Of a stretch of 52,561 nt of DNA, positions 34,616 to 42,778 are shown one piece after another (the stretch's first letter is position 1; the number at the start of each line of letters is the position of its first letter). The stretch spans positions 1 through 52,561 of the forward strand of contig NZ_JAGDXD010000048.1 of the NCBI RefSeq assembly GCF_023256255.1, written 5' to 3'. This DNA comes from Caldivirga sp. (GTDB lineage: Archaea > Thermoproteota > Thermoprotei > Thermoproteales > Thermocladiaceae). The notes under the pieces are model-generated. The model was given only the letters and a program-made list of their open reading frames with translations, was not told the origin of the DNA and did no database searches. The translations under genes were made by a program, and so were the position numbers.

Positions 34616-36019
34616 ATGAATTTTGAGGCCTTCAGAGTTGAGGTTAGGAAGATAATTAATGAGGATAGGATTATTGAATCCCAGGGGGAATTAATGCTCT
34701 ACTCATATGATGCATCACCGGCTGAGCAGGCCACGCCAAGGATGGTTATTCAACCATTAAACACAGGTGAGGTTTCCGAAATACTGAAGTTAGCTAATGA
34801 ATACCTAGTGCCAATAGTCCCAAGCAGTGGTAGAACAAGCCTACACGGTGGCCCAATACCGTATAATGGGGCTGTTGTGGTTGATTTAATGAGGATGAAT
34901 AAGGTACTTGAGGTTAACCTAGAGGATAGTTACGTGCATAGTGAGGTTGGGGTTAGGTTGGATGAACTTAACGCTGAATTAGCAAGATACGGCCACTTCT
35001 TCCCACCTGACCCAGCAAGTAGCGCTGCAGCCACTGTGGGTGGTTCATTGGCCAATGGTGCAGGAGGCATGAGGGGTGCTAAGTATGGTACGGTTAAGGA
35101 CTGGGTACTCGGCGCTGAGGTGGTTTTACCAACAGGTGAAGTAGCGTTCATGGGTTGCAGAACCTTGAAGTGTAGGGCTGGGTATGATTTACTGAGCCTA
35201 ATAATAGGGAGTGAGGGAACCCTGGGGGTAATTACTAACGCTTACCTTAAAATATGGCCACTGCCGGAGGCGGTGGCTAGATTGAGGGTTTACTTCAGGA
35301 GTATTGTTGATGCAGCTAGGGCGGTGGGGGTGATTAAGGCTAGGGGGTTTAGGCCATTGATAATTGAGTTTCTGGATAGGGGGACGATGGAGGCTGTTTC
35401 AAACTATGTGAAGGAGTTTAAGTACCCTGAGGATGCTGAGGCAATGCTGATAATTGATATTGATGGTCCCCCCGAGGCCATGGATAGGTACGTTAACTCA
35501 ATGATAACCCTACTTGGGGAAACAGGGGGCTTTGAGATTGAGTGGACTAGTGATAGGGATGAAATGGATAAGATATACATGGCTAGAAGGGCCGCTTACC
35601 CAGCCTTACTTAGGTTATACAGTAATGAGAGGGTAATGCCTGAAGATATATCAGTACCCCCATCTAGGTTACCTGAAGCCGTTAAGGGGGTAAGGGACAT
35701 TGGTAATAAGTATGGGTTAAAGATAGTTACGTGGGGGCATGTTGGTGATGGTAATCTTCACCCCAACATAATTTACAATCCAAGTGACCAATCGTCAGTA
35801 TCAAAATTGCACTCAGTCACTAAGGAAATAGGCCTACTTGCAATTAACCTAGGTGGGACGGTTAGCAGTGAGCATGGTGTTGGGGTTCTTAAGAAGGAAC
35901 TATTAGTCAGTGAACTGGGTGTTAAGGGTATAGCGCAGTTAAGGTTAATGAAGGCCATAAAGAGGGTCTTTGATCCAAATAACATTCTTAACCCAGGTAA
36001 GGTGATTGATGTTGATTAA
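34616..36019 (+). CDS. FAD-linked D-2-hydroxyacid dehydrogenase (GlcD/D-lactate dehydrogenase type)
   Basis: About 467 residues of the FAD_binding_4 plus FAD-oxidase_C architecture. Present are 'PIVPSSGRTSLHGGPIPYNG', 'PPDPASSAAATVGGSLANGA' with 'GTVKDWVLGAEVVLPTG' in the FAD domain, 'TWGHVGDGNLHPNIIY' with the active-site His, and 'SSEHGVGVLK'. It oxidises D-lactate, glycolate or a related 2-hydroxyacid. A ferredoxin-type partner is encoded immediately downstream with overlapping genes. The TATA element 'cttaaat' at 34587-34593 is 26 nt before the ATG at 34616, which I prefer to the GTG at 34601. The sulfate-reduction genes are next on the same strand. Confidence 0.9.
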   Translation: MNFEAFRVEVRKIINEDRIIESQGELMLYSYDASPAEQATPRMVIQPLNTGEVSEILKLANEYLVPIVPSSGRTSLHGGPIPYNGAVVVDLMRMNKVLEVNLEDSYVHSEVGVRLDELNAELARYGHFFPPDPASSAAATVGGSLANGAGGMRGAKYGTVKDWVLGAEVVLPTGEVAFMGCRTLKCRAGYDLLSLIIGSEGTLGVITNAYLKIWPLPEAVARLRVYFRSIVDAARAVGVIKARGFRPLIIEFLDRGTMEAVSNYVKEFKYPEDAEAMLIIDIDGPPEAMDRYVNSMITLLGETGGFEIEWTSDRDEMDKIYMARRAAYPALLRLYSNERVMPEDISVPPSRLPEAVKGVRDIGNKYGLKIVTWGHVGDGNLHPNIIYNPSDQSSVSKLHSVTKEIGLLAINLGGTVSSEHGVGVLKKELLVSELGVKGIAQLRLMKAIKRVFDPNNILNPGKVIDVD

Positions 36020-36317
36020 TGAGGGGGCTAAGCTAATAGTTGAGGAGTACGCCTTAACCAGATGTGCCCGTTGCAACTTCTGCGAGTCAGTTTGCCCAAC
36101 CTATGCCGTAACTAGGCGTAGGGTTTATGGACCAAGAGGTAGGATATGGATCATAGTGTATCTCTCCCAGGGAATTAAATTAAGCGATGATGAATACACT
36201 GGTTTATTATCATGCCTAGCTTGTAGGGCATGCAACCTAGCTTGCCCAGCAGGCATTAAGATAGCTGAGGCTATTCATGATGCCAAGGCCCTACTGATTA
36301 GGGTTGCTTTAAAATAG
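36009..36317 (+). CDS. Minimal two-cluster iron-sulfur subunit (GlcF/HdrC N-terminal type)
   Basis: About 102 residues holding two [4Fe-4S] motifs and little else: 'CARCNFCESVCPTY' at about 16-28 and 'CLACRACNLACPAGI' at about 67-80. These are the ferredoxin-like part of GlcF/GlpC/HdrC. The CCG-type Cys-rich domains usually found in the 400-residue GlcF are absent. It overlaps the GlcD-like gene by 11 nt, so the two form one enzyme passing electrons from the flavoprotein to a carrier. A NarI-like membrane protein gene begins 73 nt downstream behind its own TATA box. Confidence 0.85.
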   Translation: MLINEGAKLIVEEYALTRCARCNFCESVCPTYAVTRRRVYGPRGRIWIIVYLSQGIKLSDDEYTGLLSCLACRACNLACPAGIKIAEAIHDAKALLIRVALK

Positions 36318-36358
36318 GTCTAATGTTAACTACTAAGTGTGGGCTTATATTATTAAGG

Positions 36359-36366
36359 CATTTAAG
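36359..36366 (+). promoter_or_regulatory. TATA-like element of the membrane protein/aprBA/sat operon
   Basis: 'catttaag' is centred about 28 nt before the ATG at 36391. A second AT-rich box lies near 36343-36355. It separates transcription of the apr-sat operon from the hydroxyacid dehydrogenase genes. Confidence 0.45.
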
Positions 36367-36390
36367 GTAAATTAGCTAATCCCTCATGAT

Positions 36391-37236
36391 ATGATCGAGT
36401 TAAAAATACCAATACCACATGAGTGGGTAATATTAGGTGCTGTTGGGCTTCTTGTGGAGATGGCTATAGGATTCATTATACAAATACGCAGAGGTGTATT
36501 ATCACTATCCAGCTTAGGCAGCTTCATACCAATAAGGGGGCCTACACGTAACTTGGGTAGTGGGGGTGCGTTATTGGCGGCTTTAGCCACAGCATTAGCA
36601 TATCCATTCTACGGTGCCCCAATGACCTCATGCCACACGCAAGCATCATACCTCAGTAGACCTAGGATTAAGGCTATCGCCCATGCACTTGTGTGGTGGG
36701 GTTTCGTGTTGGCTGCAGTATCCACAACACTAGGCTTCATATTTGATAAATGGGTTAACGCAACAACATTCATACCTGGCGGTAAACTAGGCCAAACAGG
36801 ACCTTACGTAGTCATTGGGACAGGGGCACTTGGTGGTGTGCTAATAGTAGTTGGCTTTGCATTAATGATGGCGGTTAGGTGGCAGGGAACTGAGCCTATT
36901 AATGAGCCTGCGTTAACCGATGCTTTCCTTTGGTTAGCATTCCTAACGGCATTAAGTGGCTTCGGAGTGATGGCTGTTGAGTTAACCATACCTGGCAATT
37001 ACCTGGCTGTTGAGTCGGCCTTTGGCGTACACATAGTCATAGTCCTACTCATGTTTGCCACAATGCCTTGGACTAAGTTTGGGCATGCAATATACATGTA
37101 CGTGTGGCAGGCCTATGATAGGTATAGGGTATGGAAAGGCATTGAACCTAGGCTCCTTGGACCATGGAGTGGTGAATTAGCTGAAAAGGCGCTTCACTCA
37201 CATCACCCTGCACATAAACCTAAGGTGACCAGCTAA
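36391..37236 (+). CDS. NarI/DsrM/HdrE-like cytochrome b membrane subunit, probable electron conduit for APS reductase
   Basis: 281 residues with five to six membrane helices (about 12-34, 55-77, 92-118, 138-162, 176-200, 208-240). Histidines suited to b-heme binding are conserved as in the NarI/DsrM/HdrE/QmoC superfamily: 'AIAHALVWWGF' (about 99) and the paired 'GVHIVIVL...MPWTKFGHAIY' (about 215 and 233, H...PxxKxxH). The tail is His-rich. Its stop overlaps the aprB start (TAATG), so it is translated with APS reductase. Given no QmoA/B in this window, I infer that it moves menaquinol electrons to AprBA. It is not AprM-like by eye, though I cannot search. Confidence 0.8.
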   Translation: MIELKIPIPHEWVILGAVGLLVEMAIGFIIQIRRGVLSLSSLGSFIPIRGPTRNLGSGGALLAALATALAYPFYGAPMTSCHTQASYLSRPRIKAIAHALVWWGFVLAAVSTTLGFIFDKWVNATTFIPGGKLGQTGPYVVIGTGALGGVLIVVGFALMMAVRWQGTEPINEPALTDAFLWLAFLTALSGFGVMAVELTIPGNYLAVESAFGVHIVIVLLMFATMPWTKFGHAIYMYVWQAYDRYRVWKGIEPRLLGPWSGELAEKALHSHHPAHKPKVTS

Positions 37237-37721
37237 TGCCATCCTACGTAATCCCAGCAAAGTGTACAGGATGCGGAGACTGCGTCAACATTTGCCCAAG
37301 CCACATAATGAAGTTCACCAAGTCAGGCGTATTTGGTAGGAAGGCGGTCAACATTGAGCCTGAGTCATGTTGGGAATGCTACAATTGCGTTAAACACTGT
37401 CCACAGGGTGCTGTGCAGATAAGGGGATACGTAGACTTCACGCCACTAGGCGGTTCAGTTGAGGTGTATAGGGATGAGAAGACTAATAGGGTTTACTGGA
37501 CCATTAGGTATAGGAACGGTAACATTAAGCACTTCGTCTTCCCAATAAGAACAAAGCCGTGGAATTCAATAAAACCCCCTAATGAATACCCTGAACCACC
37601 CAAGGAATTCCTAAGGACACCCTACTTATCCCTTGAGCATGAGAAACTAGGCGGCAATAAACTCGGTGTTGAACTCCCCACGTACAAGGTACCTGAGGTG
37701 ATTAAGGTGGAGGTGAGGTGA
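37236..37721 (+). CDS. aprB: Dissimilatory APS reductase, beta subunit
   Basis: 161 residues. The N-terminal ferredoxin domain has 'IPAKCTGCGDCVNICPSHIM' and 'CWECYNCVKHCPQGAVQI', ligating two [4Fe-4S] clusters that bring electrons to the flavin of AprA. The segment 'YVDFTPLGGSVEVYRDEKTN' and the long C-terminal tail that wraps the alpha subunit are typical of AprB. Its ATG overlaps the stop of the membrane subunit by one nucleotide, and its stop overlaps the aprA start region. Soluble, cytoplasmic. Confidence 0.95.
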   Translation: MPSYVIPAKCTGCGDCVNICPSHIMKFTKSGVFGRKAVNIEPESCWECYNCVKHCPQGAVQIRGYVDFTPLGGSVEVYRDEKTNRVYWTIRYRNGNIKHFVFPIRTKPWNSIKPPNEYPEPPKEFLRTPYLSLEHEKLGGNKLGVELPTYKVPEVIKVEVR

Positions 37722-39634
37722 TGGGGATGGTTAGGACAAGGGTTAGGCAGATTGACTCAGACATATTAATAATCGGCGGAGGCATGGCTGGGACAGGCGC
37801 TGCCTGGGAGGCTAAGTACTGGTGTAGGAATTGCAGGATAGTGATTGCTGAGAAGGCTAACATAAATAGAAGTGGCGCAGTGGCAATGGGCTTATCAGCA
37901 ATAAATACCTACCTTGGTTTAAGATGCAAGGAGAACACTGTTGAGGACTACGTGAAGTACGTTAGGGGTGACTTAATGGGTATTGTAAGGGAGGACTTGG
38001 TTTACGACTACGCAAGACACGTTGACTCAACAGTGCACTTGTTTGATGAATGGGGGTTACCAATATGGCCAGCGCCTAATGGGTGTTACGTACGTGAGGG
38101 TAAGTGGCAAATAATGATTCATGGCGAATCCTATAAGGCTATTGTAGCTGAGGCTGCTAGGAAGGCTATTGGTGATGATAACATATTGAATAGGGTAATG
38201 GTAACCCACCTATTAAAGAGCTCCAGTGACCCGAATAGGGTTGTTGGTGCATTGGGCTTCAATGTTAATGACGGCACAATCTACGTCTTTAAGGCTAAGG
38301 CGGTTATAATGGCTGCAGGCGGTGGTTCACAGATATATAGACCTAGGTCACAGGGTGAGGGGCTTGGTAGAAGTTGGTACCCACCATGGTCATCAGCCTC
38401 ATCGTACGGTATGATGATTGAATCTGGTGCAGTTATGACGATGTTTGAGGCTAGGTTCGTAGTGCCCAGGTTTAAGGATGGTTACGGACCCGTGGGTGCT
38501 TATCAATTAATGTTGAAGACCAGGATAAGTAACGTAAATGGGCAGGACTTCTGGAAGCCACACTTGGATGAGGTTAGGAAACTCTACAGTGGTAAGGGTA
38601 GGTACGTTGACTTACCCATAACCCCAACTACGCTTAGGGTTTACGCTCAACGCTTAGAGTGGATTAACGGCAGGGGGCCAAGCCTAATGAGAACTGATGA
38701 AACTGTTAAGAAGGGTACTGAGAGTGAGGCAATCGCCTTCGAGGACTTCCTCGACATGACGATAAGCCAAGTTGCTATTTGGGCTGGGCAGAACCATGAA
38801 CCCTCTGAAAGGCCATATGAAGTAATAACCACTGAACCATACGTAATGGGTTCACACGCCACTGAGTGTGGTGCATGGGCAAGTGGGCCTGAGGACTTGT
38901 CACCAAGGAAAATTGATGGATTACCCAATGATAGGGGGACTCAATATTACTGGGGCTATAATAGGATGACTACCTTAGATGGGTTATTCTGCGCAGGTGA
39001 TGCATGTGGCGCTAATCCACATAAGTTCAGTAGTGGTTCATTCACCGAGGGTAGGCTTGCAGCCAAGTCAGCGGTGCTGTACCTTATGGATCACAGTGAT
39101 GAAAAGATTGATGTTGATAAGGGGCAGGTTGACTTAATGATTAGCAAACTGGTGGAGCCCCTGGAGCGTTGGGAGGAGGGTAAGTACAGTGTTGTAACTG
39201 GGCCAAGCAGCATGCATCCAGTGGATCCTAGTAAGATTTACTGGAAGCAGGGCTTATTTAGGCTTCAGAAGATAATGGATGAGTACGCCGGCGGCTGGTC
39301 AACAATGTACACTACTAATGAATGGATGCTTAATAGGGCTATTGAACTACTGCAATTCCTGAAGGAGGACTTCATTAAGTACGCTGCGGCTCGGGATTGG
39401 CATGAATTAATGAGGACCTGGGAGCTTTGGCACAGGATACTGACTGCTGAAGCCGTGGTTAGGCACATGCTCTTCAGGAAGGAGACCAGGTGGCCGGGCT
39501 ACTACGTTAGGGCGGATTACCCAGCATTGGATGATGAGAATTGGCATGTCTTCGTTAACTCAAGGTACGATGCAAAGACTGGGGAGTGGGAGTTATGGAA
39601 AGTCCCCGTGGTGCACATAATAGAGTTCCCGTGA
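37721..39634 (+). CDS. aprA: Dissimilatory APS reductase, alpha (flavoprotein) subunit
   Basis: About 637 residues, the AprA length. FAD binding: 'DILIIGGGMAGTGAAWEAKY'; 'NINRSGAVAMGLSAINTYL' and 'RPRSQGEGLGRSWYPPWSSA' are AprA hallmarks; 'EARFVVPRFKDGYGPVGAY' lines the active site; 'DGLFCAGDACGANPHKFSSG' closes the FAD site. It reduces adenosine-5'-phosphosulfate to sulfite and AMP (or the reverse). Tandem GGTGA sequences at 37710-37720 serve starts at 37721 or 37727 (GTG at 37718 is also in frame). It lies between aprB and sat in one operon. Confidence 0.96.
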   Translation: MGMVRTRVRQIDSDILIIGGGMAGTGAAWEAKYWCRNCRIVIAEKANINRSGAVAMGLSAINTYLGLRCKENTVEDYVKYVRGDLMGIVREDLVYDYARHVDSTVHLFDEWGLPIWPAPNGCYVREGKWQIMIHGESYKAIVAEAARKAIGDDNILNRVMVTHLLKSSSDPNRVVGALGFNVNDGTIYVFKAKAVIMAAGGGSQIYRPRSQGEGLGRSWYPPWSSASSYGMMIESGAVMTMFEARFVVPRFKDGYGPVGAYQLMLKTRISNVNGQDFWKPHLDEVRKLYSGKGRYVDLPITPTTLRVYAQRLEWINGRGPSLMRTDETVKKGTESEAIAFEDFLDMTISQVAIWAGQNHEPSERPYEVITTEPYVMGSHATECGAWASGPEDLSPRKIDGLPNDRGTQYYWGYNRMTTLDGLFCAGDACGANPHKFSSGSFTEGRLAAKSAVLYLMDHSDEKIDVDKGQVDLMISKLVEPLERWEEGKYSVVTGPSSMHPVDPSKIYWKQGLFRLQKIMDEYAGGWSTMYTTNEWMLNRAIELLQFLKEDFIKYAAARDWHELMRTWELWHRILTAEAVVRHMLFRKETRWPGYYVRADYPALDDENWHVFVNSRYDAKTGEWELWKVPVVHIIEFP

Positions 39635-39638
39635 GGTG

Positions 39639-41021
39639 ATGCCGGTGAGCCTAAAGATTCAGACTCCTCCTCCACATGGAGGGAAGTTAGTTGATGCGGT
39701 GGTTAGGGATGAGAATAAGGCAGTTAGCATGGCTGCTGGCTTACCGGTATATGATATAAAGCCCACAAGAAGCATTATTGACGGTAACCCCATTAGGAAT
39801 GTTTACAGGGAAGTAATGTCAATAGCATATGGCTTCTTCAGTCCACTAGACAGATTCATGACTAGGAATGAGGTTGAGAGTGTGCTTAAGGAGAGGAGGC
39901 TTACCGATGGTTGGTTATTCCCATTCCCAATAATATTCGACATAAGTGAGGATGATTTAAGGAAACTGGGTGTGAAGGAGGGTGATAGGGTTCTACTTAG
40001 GTTGAAGTCACAACCCTTCGCTGTACTTGATATTGAGGAGGTCTGGAAGTTTGACCCTAAGGACATTGCTGATAGGACGTTTGGTACGCCTGAAAGGAAC
40101 CCTGAGGTTGTGAGGAGGAGGTTTGATGAGAAGCACCCAGGTTGGTTAATATACAGGAGCATGTCTGGCTTGGCCTTAGCTGGTAAGGTACACGTTATTA
40201 ATGAGCCGGTGTTCAAGGACCCCTACAATAGGTTCTGGTACCCACCAGCAAAATCCCGTGAGGAGTTTAGGAGTAGGGGTTGGAGGACTGTGATAGCTCA
40301 CCAGACGAGGAACGTACCTCACACTGGTCATGAGCATTTAATGAAGAATGCAGCCTACATGGGTGACATTGAACCCTGCCACGGCATACTTGTTAACGCA
40401 ATAATAGGGGCTAAGAGACTTGGGGACTTCGTTGATGAGGCGATACTTGAGGGTCACGAGGCCGTTAACAAGTATGGTTACATCAGCCCAAAGAGGCACA
40501 TGGTTACAATGACCCTCTGGGACATGAGGTATGGTAACCCACTTGAGTCGCTGCTTCATGGGATAATTAGGCAGAACATGGGCTGCACCCACCACATGTT
40601 TGGTAGGGATCATGCGGCAGTGGGTGATTACTACGATCCGTATTCAACCCAGGTGCTTTGGGAGAAGGGTATACCGAGCTTCGGTTTACCTGCACCACCT
40701 TATGATGTTGATAAGGGACTTAAGATAAGGCCAGTTAATATTAAGGAGTTCTGGTACTGCCCCAAGTGTGGTGAAATAGCGTACAGTGACACATGTGGAC
40801 ACGCTGATGTAGCCCAGAGGTTTAGTGGAAGCTTCATAAGGGGACTCATAGCTGAGGGTATTGAACCACCACCGATAATATTTAGACCAGAGGTTTATAG
40901 GGTTATTGTTAAGTGGTGGAGGGTTTACAATTACCCATTTGTTAATAGGAAGTACCTTGAGTTAAAGGAGAGGGAGCTTGAAGTTGACTTGAAACCAATG
41001 GAGGTGAGTAGTAGGAGGTGA
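39639..41021 (+). CDS. sat: ATP sulfurylase (dissimilatory)
   Basis: About 460 residues, similar in size to the homo-oligomeric archaeal Sat. The catalytic signature is present: 'AHQTRNVPHTGHEHLMKNAA' (QxRN and HxGH, about residues 221-230) and 'MFGRDHAAVGDYYDP' (about 322). A zinc-binding segment 'YCPKCGEIAYSDTCGH' precedes the C-terminal 'RPEVYRVIVKWW'. It makes APS from sulfate and ATP, supplying AprBA. Starts are ambiguous (GTG 39636, ATG 39639, GTG 39645) behind a GAGGTGAT ribosome-binding site. No pyrophosphatase gene is next to it. Its 3' end is fused by overlap to the next small gene. Confidence 0.96.
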   Translation: MPVSLKIQTPPPHGGKLVDAVVRDENKAVSMAAGLPVYDIKPTRSIIDGNPIRNVYREVMSIAYGFFSPLDRFMTRNEVESVLKERRLTDGWLFPFPIIFDISEDDLRKLGVKEGDRVLLRLKSQPFAVLDIEEVWKFDPKDIADRTFGTPERNPEVVRRRFDEKHPGWLIYRSMSGLALAGKVHVINEPVFKDPYNRFWYPPAKSREEFRSRGWRTVIAHQTRNVPHTGHEHLMKNAAYMGDIEPCHGILVNAIIGAKRLGDFVDEAILEGHEAVNKYGYISPKRHMVTMTLWDMRYGNPLESLLHGIIRQNMGCTHHMFGRDHAAVGDYYDPYSTQVLWEKGIPSFGLPAPPYDVDKGLKIRPVNIKEFWYCPKCGEIAYSDTCGHADVAQRFSGSFIRGLIAEGIEPPPIIFRPEVYRVIVKWWRVYNYPFVNRKYLELKERELEVDLKPMEVSSRR

Positions 41022-41026
41022 TGGGC

Positions 41027-41395
41027 ATGCCATACAAGATAGCTGTTATCCTAGATAAGGCAAGGCTTGAGAGGATAAGGGGCACTAGTCTCGAGGGCAT
41101 GGTTAAAGACCTCTATGGAGGCTACTTGAAGGCTATTGAGCTTAATGTGCCTGATGATATCGCCCAGAGAATCCTTAAGGAGTTTCCAAGAGCTAGAATT
41201 GACGCAAGAGGCTTCATTGAGGAAACCCCAGTTGCCTTTAAGAGGGAGTTATTTGAGGTTATGGCGCAATTAAAGAGTACTGGACCCGAAGTCTTCGGTG
41301 AATTACTTAAGCCTGAGAGGCTTAGTAGGGTTAAGGAAGCAGCCGCTAAGGAGGATGAGTATTTGCCGCCGCCCAACATAGCCTACTGCGGTTGA
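41027..41395 (+). CDS. Small protein terminating the apr-sat operon, unknown function
   Basis: About 122 residues, soluble, with an alpha/beta look: 'YKIAVILDKARLERI' at the N-terminus, 'GYLKAIELNVPDDIAQRIL' in the middle, 'RELFEVMAQLKSTGPEVFGE' and an ending 'EDEYLPPPNIAYCG' with a penultimate Cys. I do not recognise a named family. A strong GGAGGTGAT ribosome-binding site at 41014-41022, inside the end of sat, points to the ATG at 41027; ATG/GTG codons at 41021 and 41018 are alternatives. From memory, Archaeoglobus carries a small unknown orf in its sat/apr operon, so this may be an analogue. A role in APS handling or complex assembly is inference. Confidence 0.75.
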   Translation: MPYKIAVILDKARLERIRGTSLEGMVKDLYGGYLKAIELNVPDDIAQRILKEFPRARIDARGFIEETPVAFKRELFEVMAQLKSTGPEVFGELLKPERLSRVKEAAAKEDEYLPPPNIAYCG

Positions 41396-41486
41396 GGCCC
41401 CTTAATTTAAAACCTTAAACCCACATGATTTACTTGAGTTTAACCATAATGCACAAAAACACCCTCTAAAAAGCCAATTGATCCAA

Positions 41487-42023
41487 GTGAGGCCACTGTT
41501 CATAGGTAGGTTTCAGCCGGTTCACCTAGGGCATTTAAGCGCAATAGAGTGGGTGCTTAAGCAGGATGGGGTAGATAGAGTAATAGTGGGTATAGGTTCA
41601 TCAAACCAATCCTTCACCTTCAAGAATCCCTTCACTGCCGGTGAGAGGATAGATATGATAACTGAGGTGCTTGATTCAATTAATGTTAAGTACAGCGTAT
41701 GCACAATACCCGACACAGGTGGCTTAGCCTCAATATGGTTCTCCTACGTTAGGAATTACTGCCCAAGCTTTGACCTAATTTACAGTAATGATGAATTCAC
41801 GAAGCTGGCATTATCATACTGGAAGATACCTGTCTTCAATACCCCACTGTTCAATAAGGATAAGTTAAGCGGTACTAATATTAGGTTACTGATGGCGCTA
41901 GGTAAGGAGGAATGGGGTTCCCTGGTTCCTGAACCAGTGAGGGAATTCATTGAGAGGATTAATGGTGTTGAGAGGGTTAGGAAACTTGCAGTAATAGAGG
42001 GTATCCTTAAGAACGATGCTTAA
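41487..42023 (+). CDS. nadM: Nicotinamide-nucleotide adenylyltransferase (archaeal NadM)
   Basis: About 178 residues. The nucleotidyltransferase motif 'LFIGRFQPVHLGHLSAIEWV' (GRFQPxHxGH) lies at the very N-terminus. 'VGIGSSNQSFTFKNPFTAGE' and 'NKDKLSGTNIRLLMALGK' (SGTxIR) complete the active site. It joins NMN and ATP to give NAD. The frame starts at a TTG at 41478, but a GTG at 41487 gives the compact family N-terminus; a TATA-like 'ctctaaaaa' lies just upstream. It follows the apr-sat operon but appears to be an independent unit. Confidence 0.93.
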   Translation: MRPLFIGRFQPVHLGHLSAIEWVLKQDGVDRVIVGIGSSNQSFTFKNPFTAGERIDMITEVLDSINVKYSVCTIPDTGGLASIWFSYVRNYCPSFDLIYSNDEFTKLALSYWKIPVFNTPLFNKDKLSGTNIRLLMALGKEEWGSLVPEPVREFIERINGVERVRKLAVIEGILKNDA

Positions 42024-42101
42024 TTAAAATACCTCAATAACTTACGGAACTAAGCTGAGTTAATGGATACTTGTTTAAGGTTAATTAAGTAACGTAATTG
42101 G

Positions 42102-42176
42102 TGCCCCGGCCGGGATTTGAACCCGGGACCTTCCGGTTATGAGCCGGACACTCCACCCAGGCTGAGCTACCGGGGC
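42102..42176 (-). tRNA. tRNA with CAU anticodon (elongator Met or lysidine/agmatidine-type Ile)
   Basis: 75-nt cloverleaf read on the minus strand: acceptor GCCCCGG/CCGGGGC with discriminator A, D stem GCTC/GAGT, anticodon stem TCCGG/CCGGA with loop CTCATAA (anticodon CAT), T stem CCGGG/CCCGG with loop TTCAAAT. No intron and no encoded CCA. The anticodon stem lacks the three G-C pairs of the initiator tRNA, so it is elongator tRNA-Met or the isoleucine AUA-reading tRNA. A minus-strand TATA box at 42199-42207 lies about 27 nt upstream of its 5' end. Confidence 0.93.
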
Positions 42177-42198
42177 TTAGTTAACATTAAGTTATGGA

Positions 42199-42207
42199 TT
42201 TTATAAG
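42199..42207 (-). promoter_or_regulatory. TATA box of the tRNA gene
   Basis: Minus-strand 'cttataaaa', centred about 27 nt before the first nucleotide of the mature tRNA, as usual for archaeal tRNA promoters. Confidence 0.6.
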
Positions 42208-42237
42208 TTTTTTCATAGGCTAATATTAGGGGTGGGA

Positions 42238-42687
42238 TTACTTCTCATGGTAAAGTAACTCAACTATTGCACCAAGACTCTTCTTAGCGTCAACGTAGAC
42301 ATAGCCACCACCCTTAAACTTACCATCCTGCTCAACTGAACCACCAATGCTTAGTAGCTCCTTAACTGCATCATCAATGTTATCCACGTTGAAGGCTATG
42401 TGGTGTATTCCTGGCCCATGCTTCTCAAGGAATTCACTCCAAGTACTTGGCCCACCCACAGGTTGAATAAGCTCAATGGTTATGTTACTGAGCTTGAAGA
42501 AGGCTAACTTAGCCCTACCCCTAGAGGGGGTTCCCCTAAACCTCATTCCTGTTTTCTCCCAGTCCTCAGTCTCAACCACCTGAGGCGCATCCACACCCAG
42601 TATTTTAGCCCAGGCCTTAACCGCAGTTTCTATGTCTGGAACAACCATGGCCACTTGCACCACCTCACTGAACTGAGCATTAGCCAT
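42238..42687 (-). CDS. Glyoxalase/VOC-family protein, methylmalonyl-CoA epimerase-like
   Basis: 149 residues of the VOC fold with two beta-alpha-beta-beta-beta modules. The first is 'FSEVVQVAMVVPDIETAVKA' and the second 'HGPGIHHIAFNVDNIDDAVK'. Metal ligands map to the His of 'GIHHIAF', the Glu of 'NITIELIQP' and the Glu of 'GAIVELLYH', the pattern of methylmalonyl-CoA epimerase. A TATA box near 42711-42719 is about 26 nt before the ATG. No mutase or carboxylase genes are adjacent, so the epimerase assignment is by family only; other glyoxalase-type lyases remain possible. Confidence 0.82.
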   Translation of the reverse strand: MANAQFSEVVQVAMVVPDIETAVKAWAKILGVDAPQVVETEDWEKTGMRFRGTPSRGRAKLAFFKLSNITIELIQPVGGPSTWSEFLEKHGPGIHHIAFNVDNIDDAVKELLSIGGSVEQDGKFKGGGYVYVDAKKSLGAIVELLYHEK

Positions 42688-42778
42688 AACATAATACTGC
42701 GCTTACTGTTTTTAAAGCATTGTTAATGCTGCTTAAGGGTGAGGCAATACTTAATTAGGCCTTAACTAACCCTAATGC

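Noticed and set aside
36391-37236. Calling the membrane gene aprM or qmoC outright
   Set aside because: The His pattern fits the broad NarI/DsrM/HdrE/QmoC superfamily, and without a search the subfamily cannot be set. QmoC would also carry a ferredoxin domain, which is absent.
39803-40216. 137-codon minus-strand frame over sat
   Set aside because: Antisense to the conserved ATP sulfurylase, with low-complexity Ser/Leu/Asn composition and no promoter.
42102-42176. Initiator tRNA-Met
   Set aside because: The anticodon CAU fits, but the anticodon stem lacks the three consecutive G-C pairs of initiator tRNAs and the acceptor begins with G-C.
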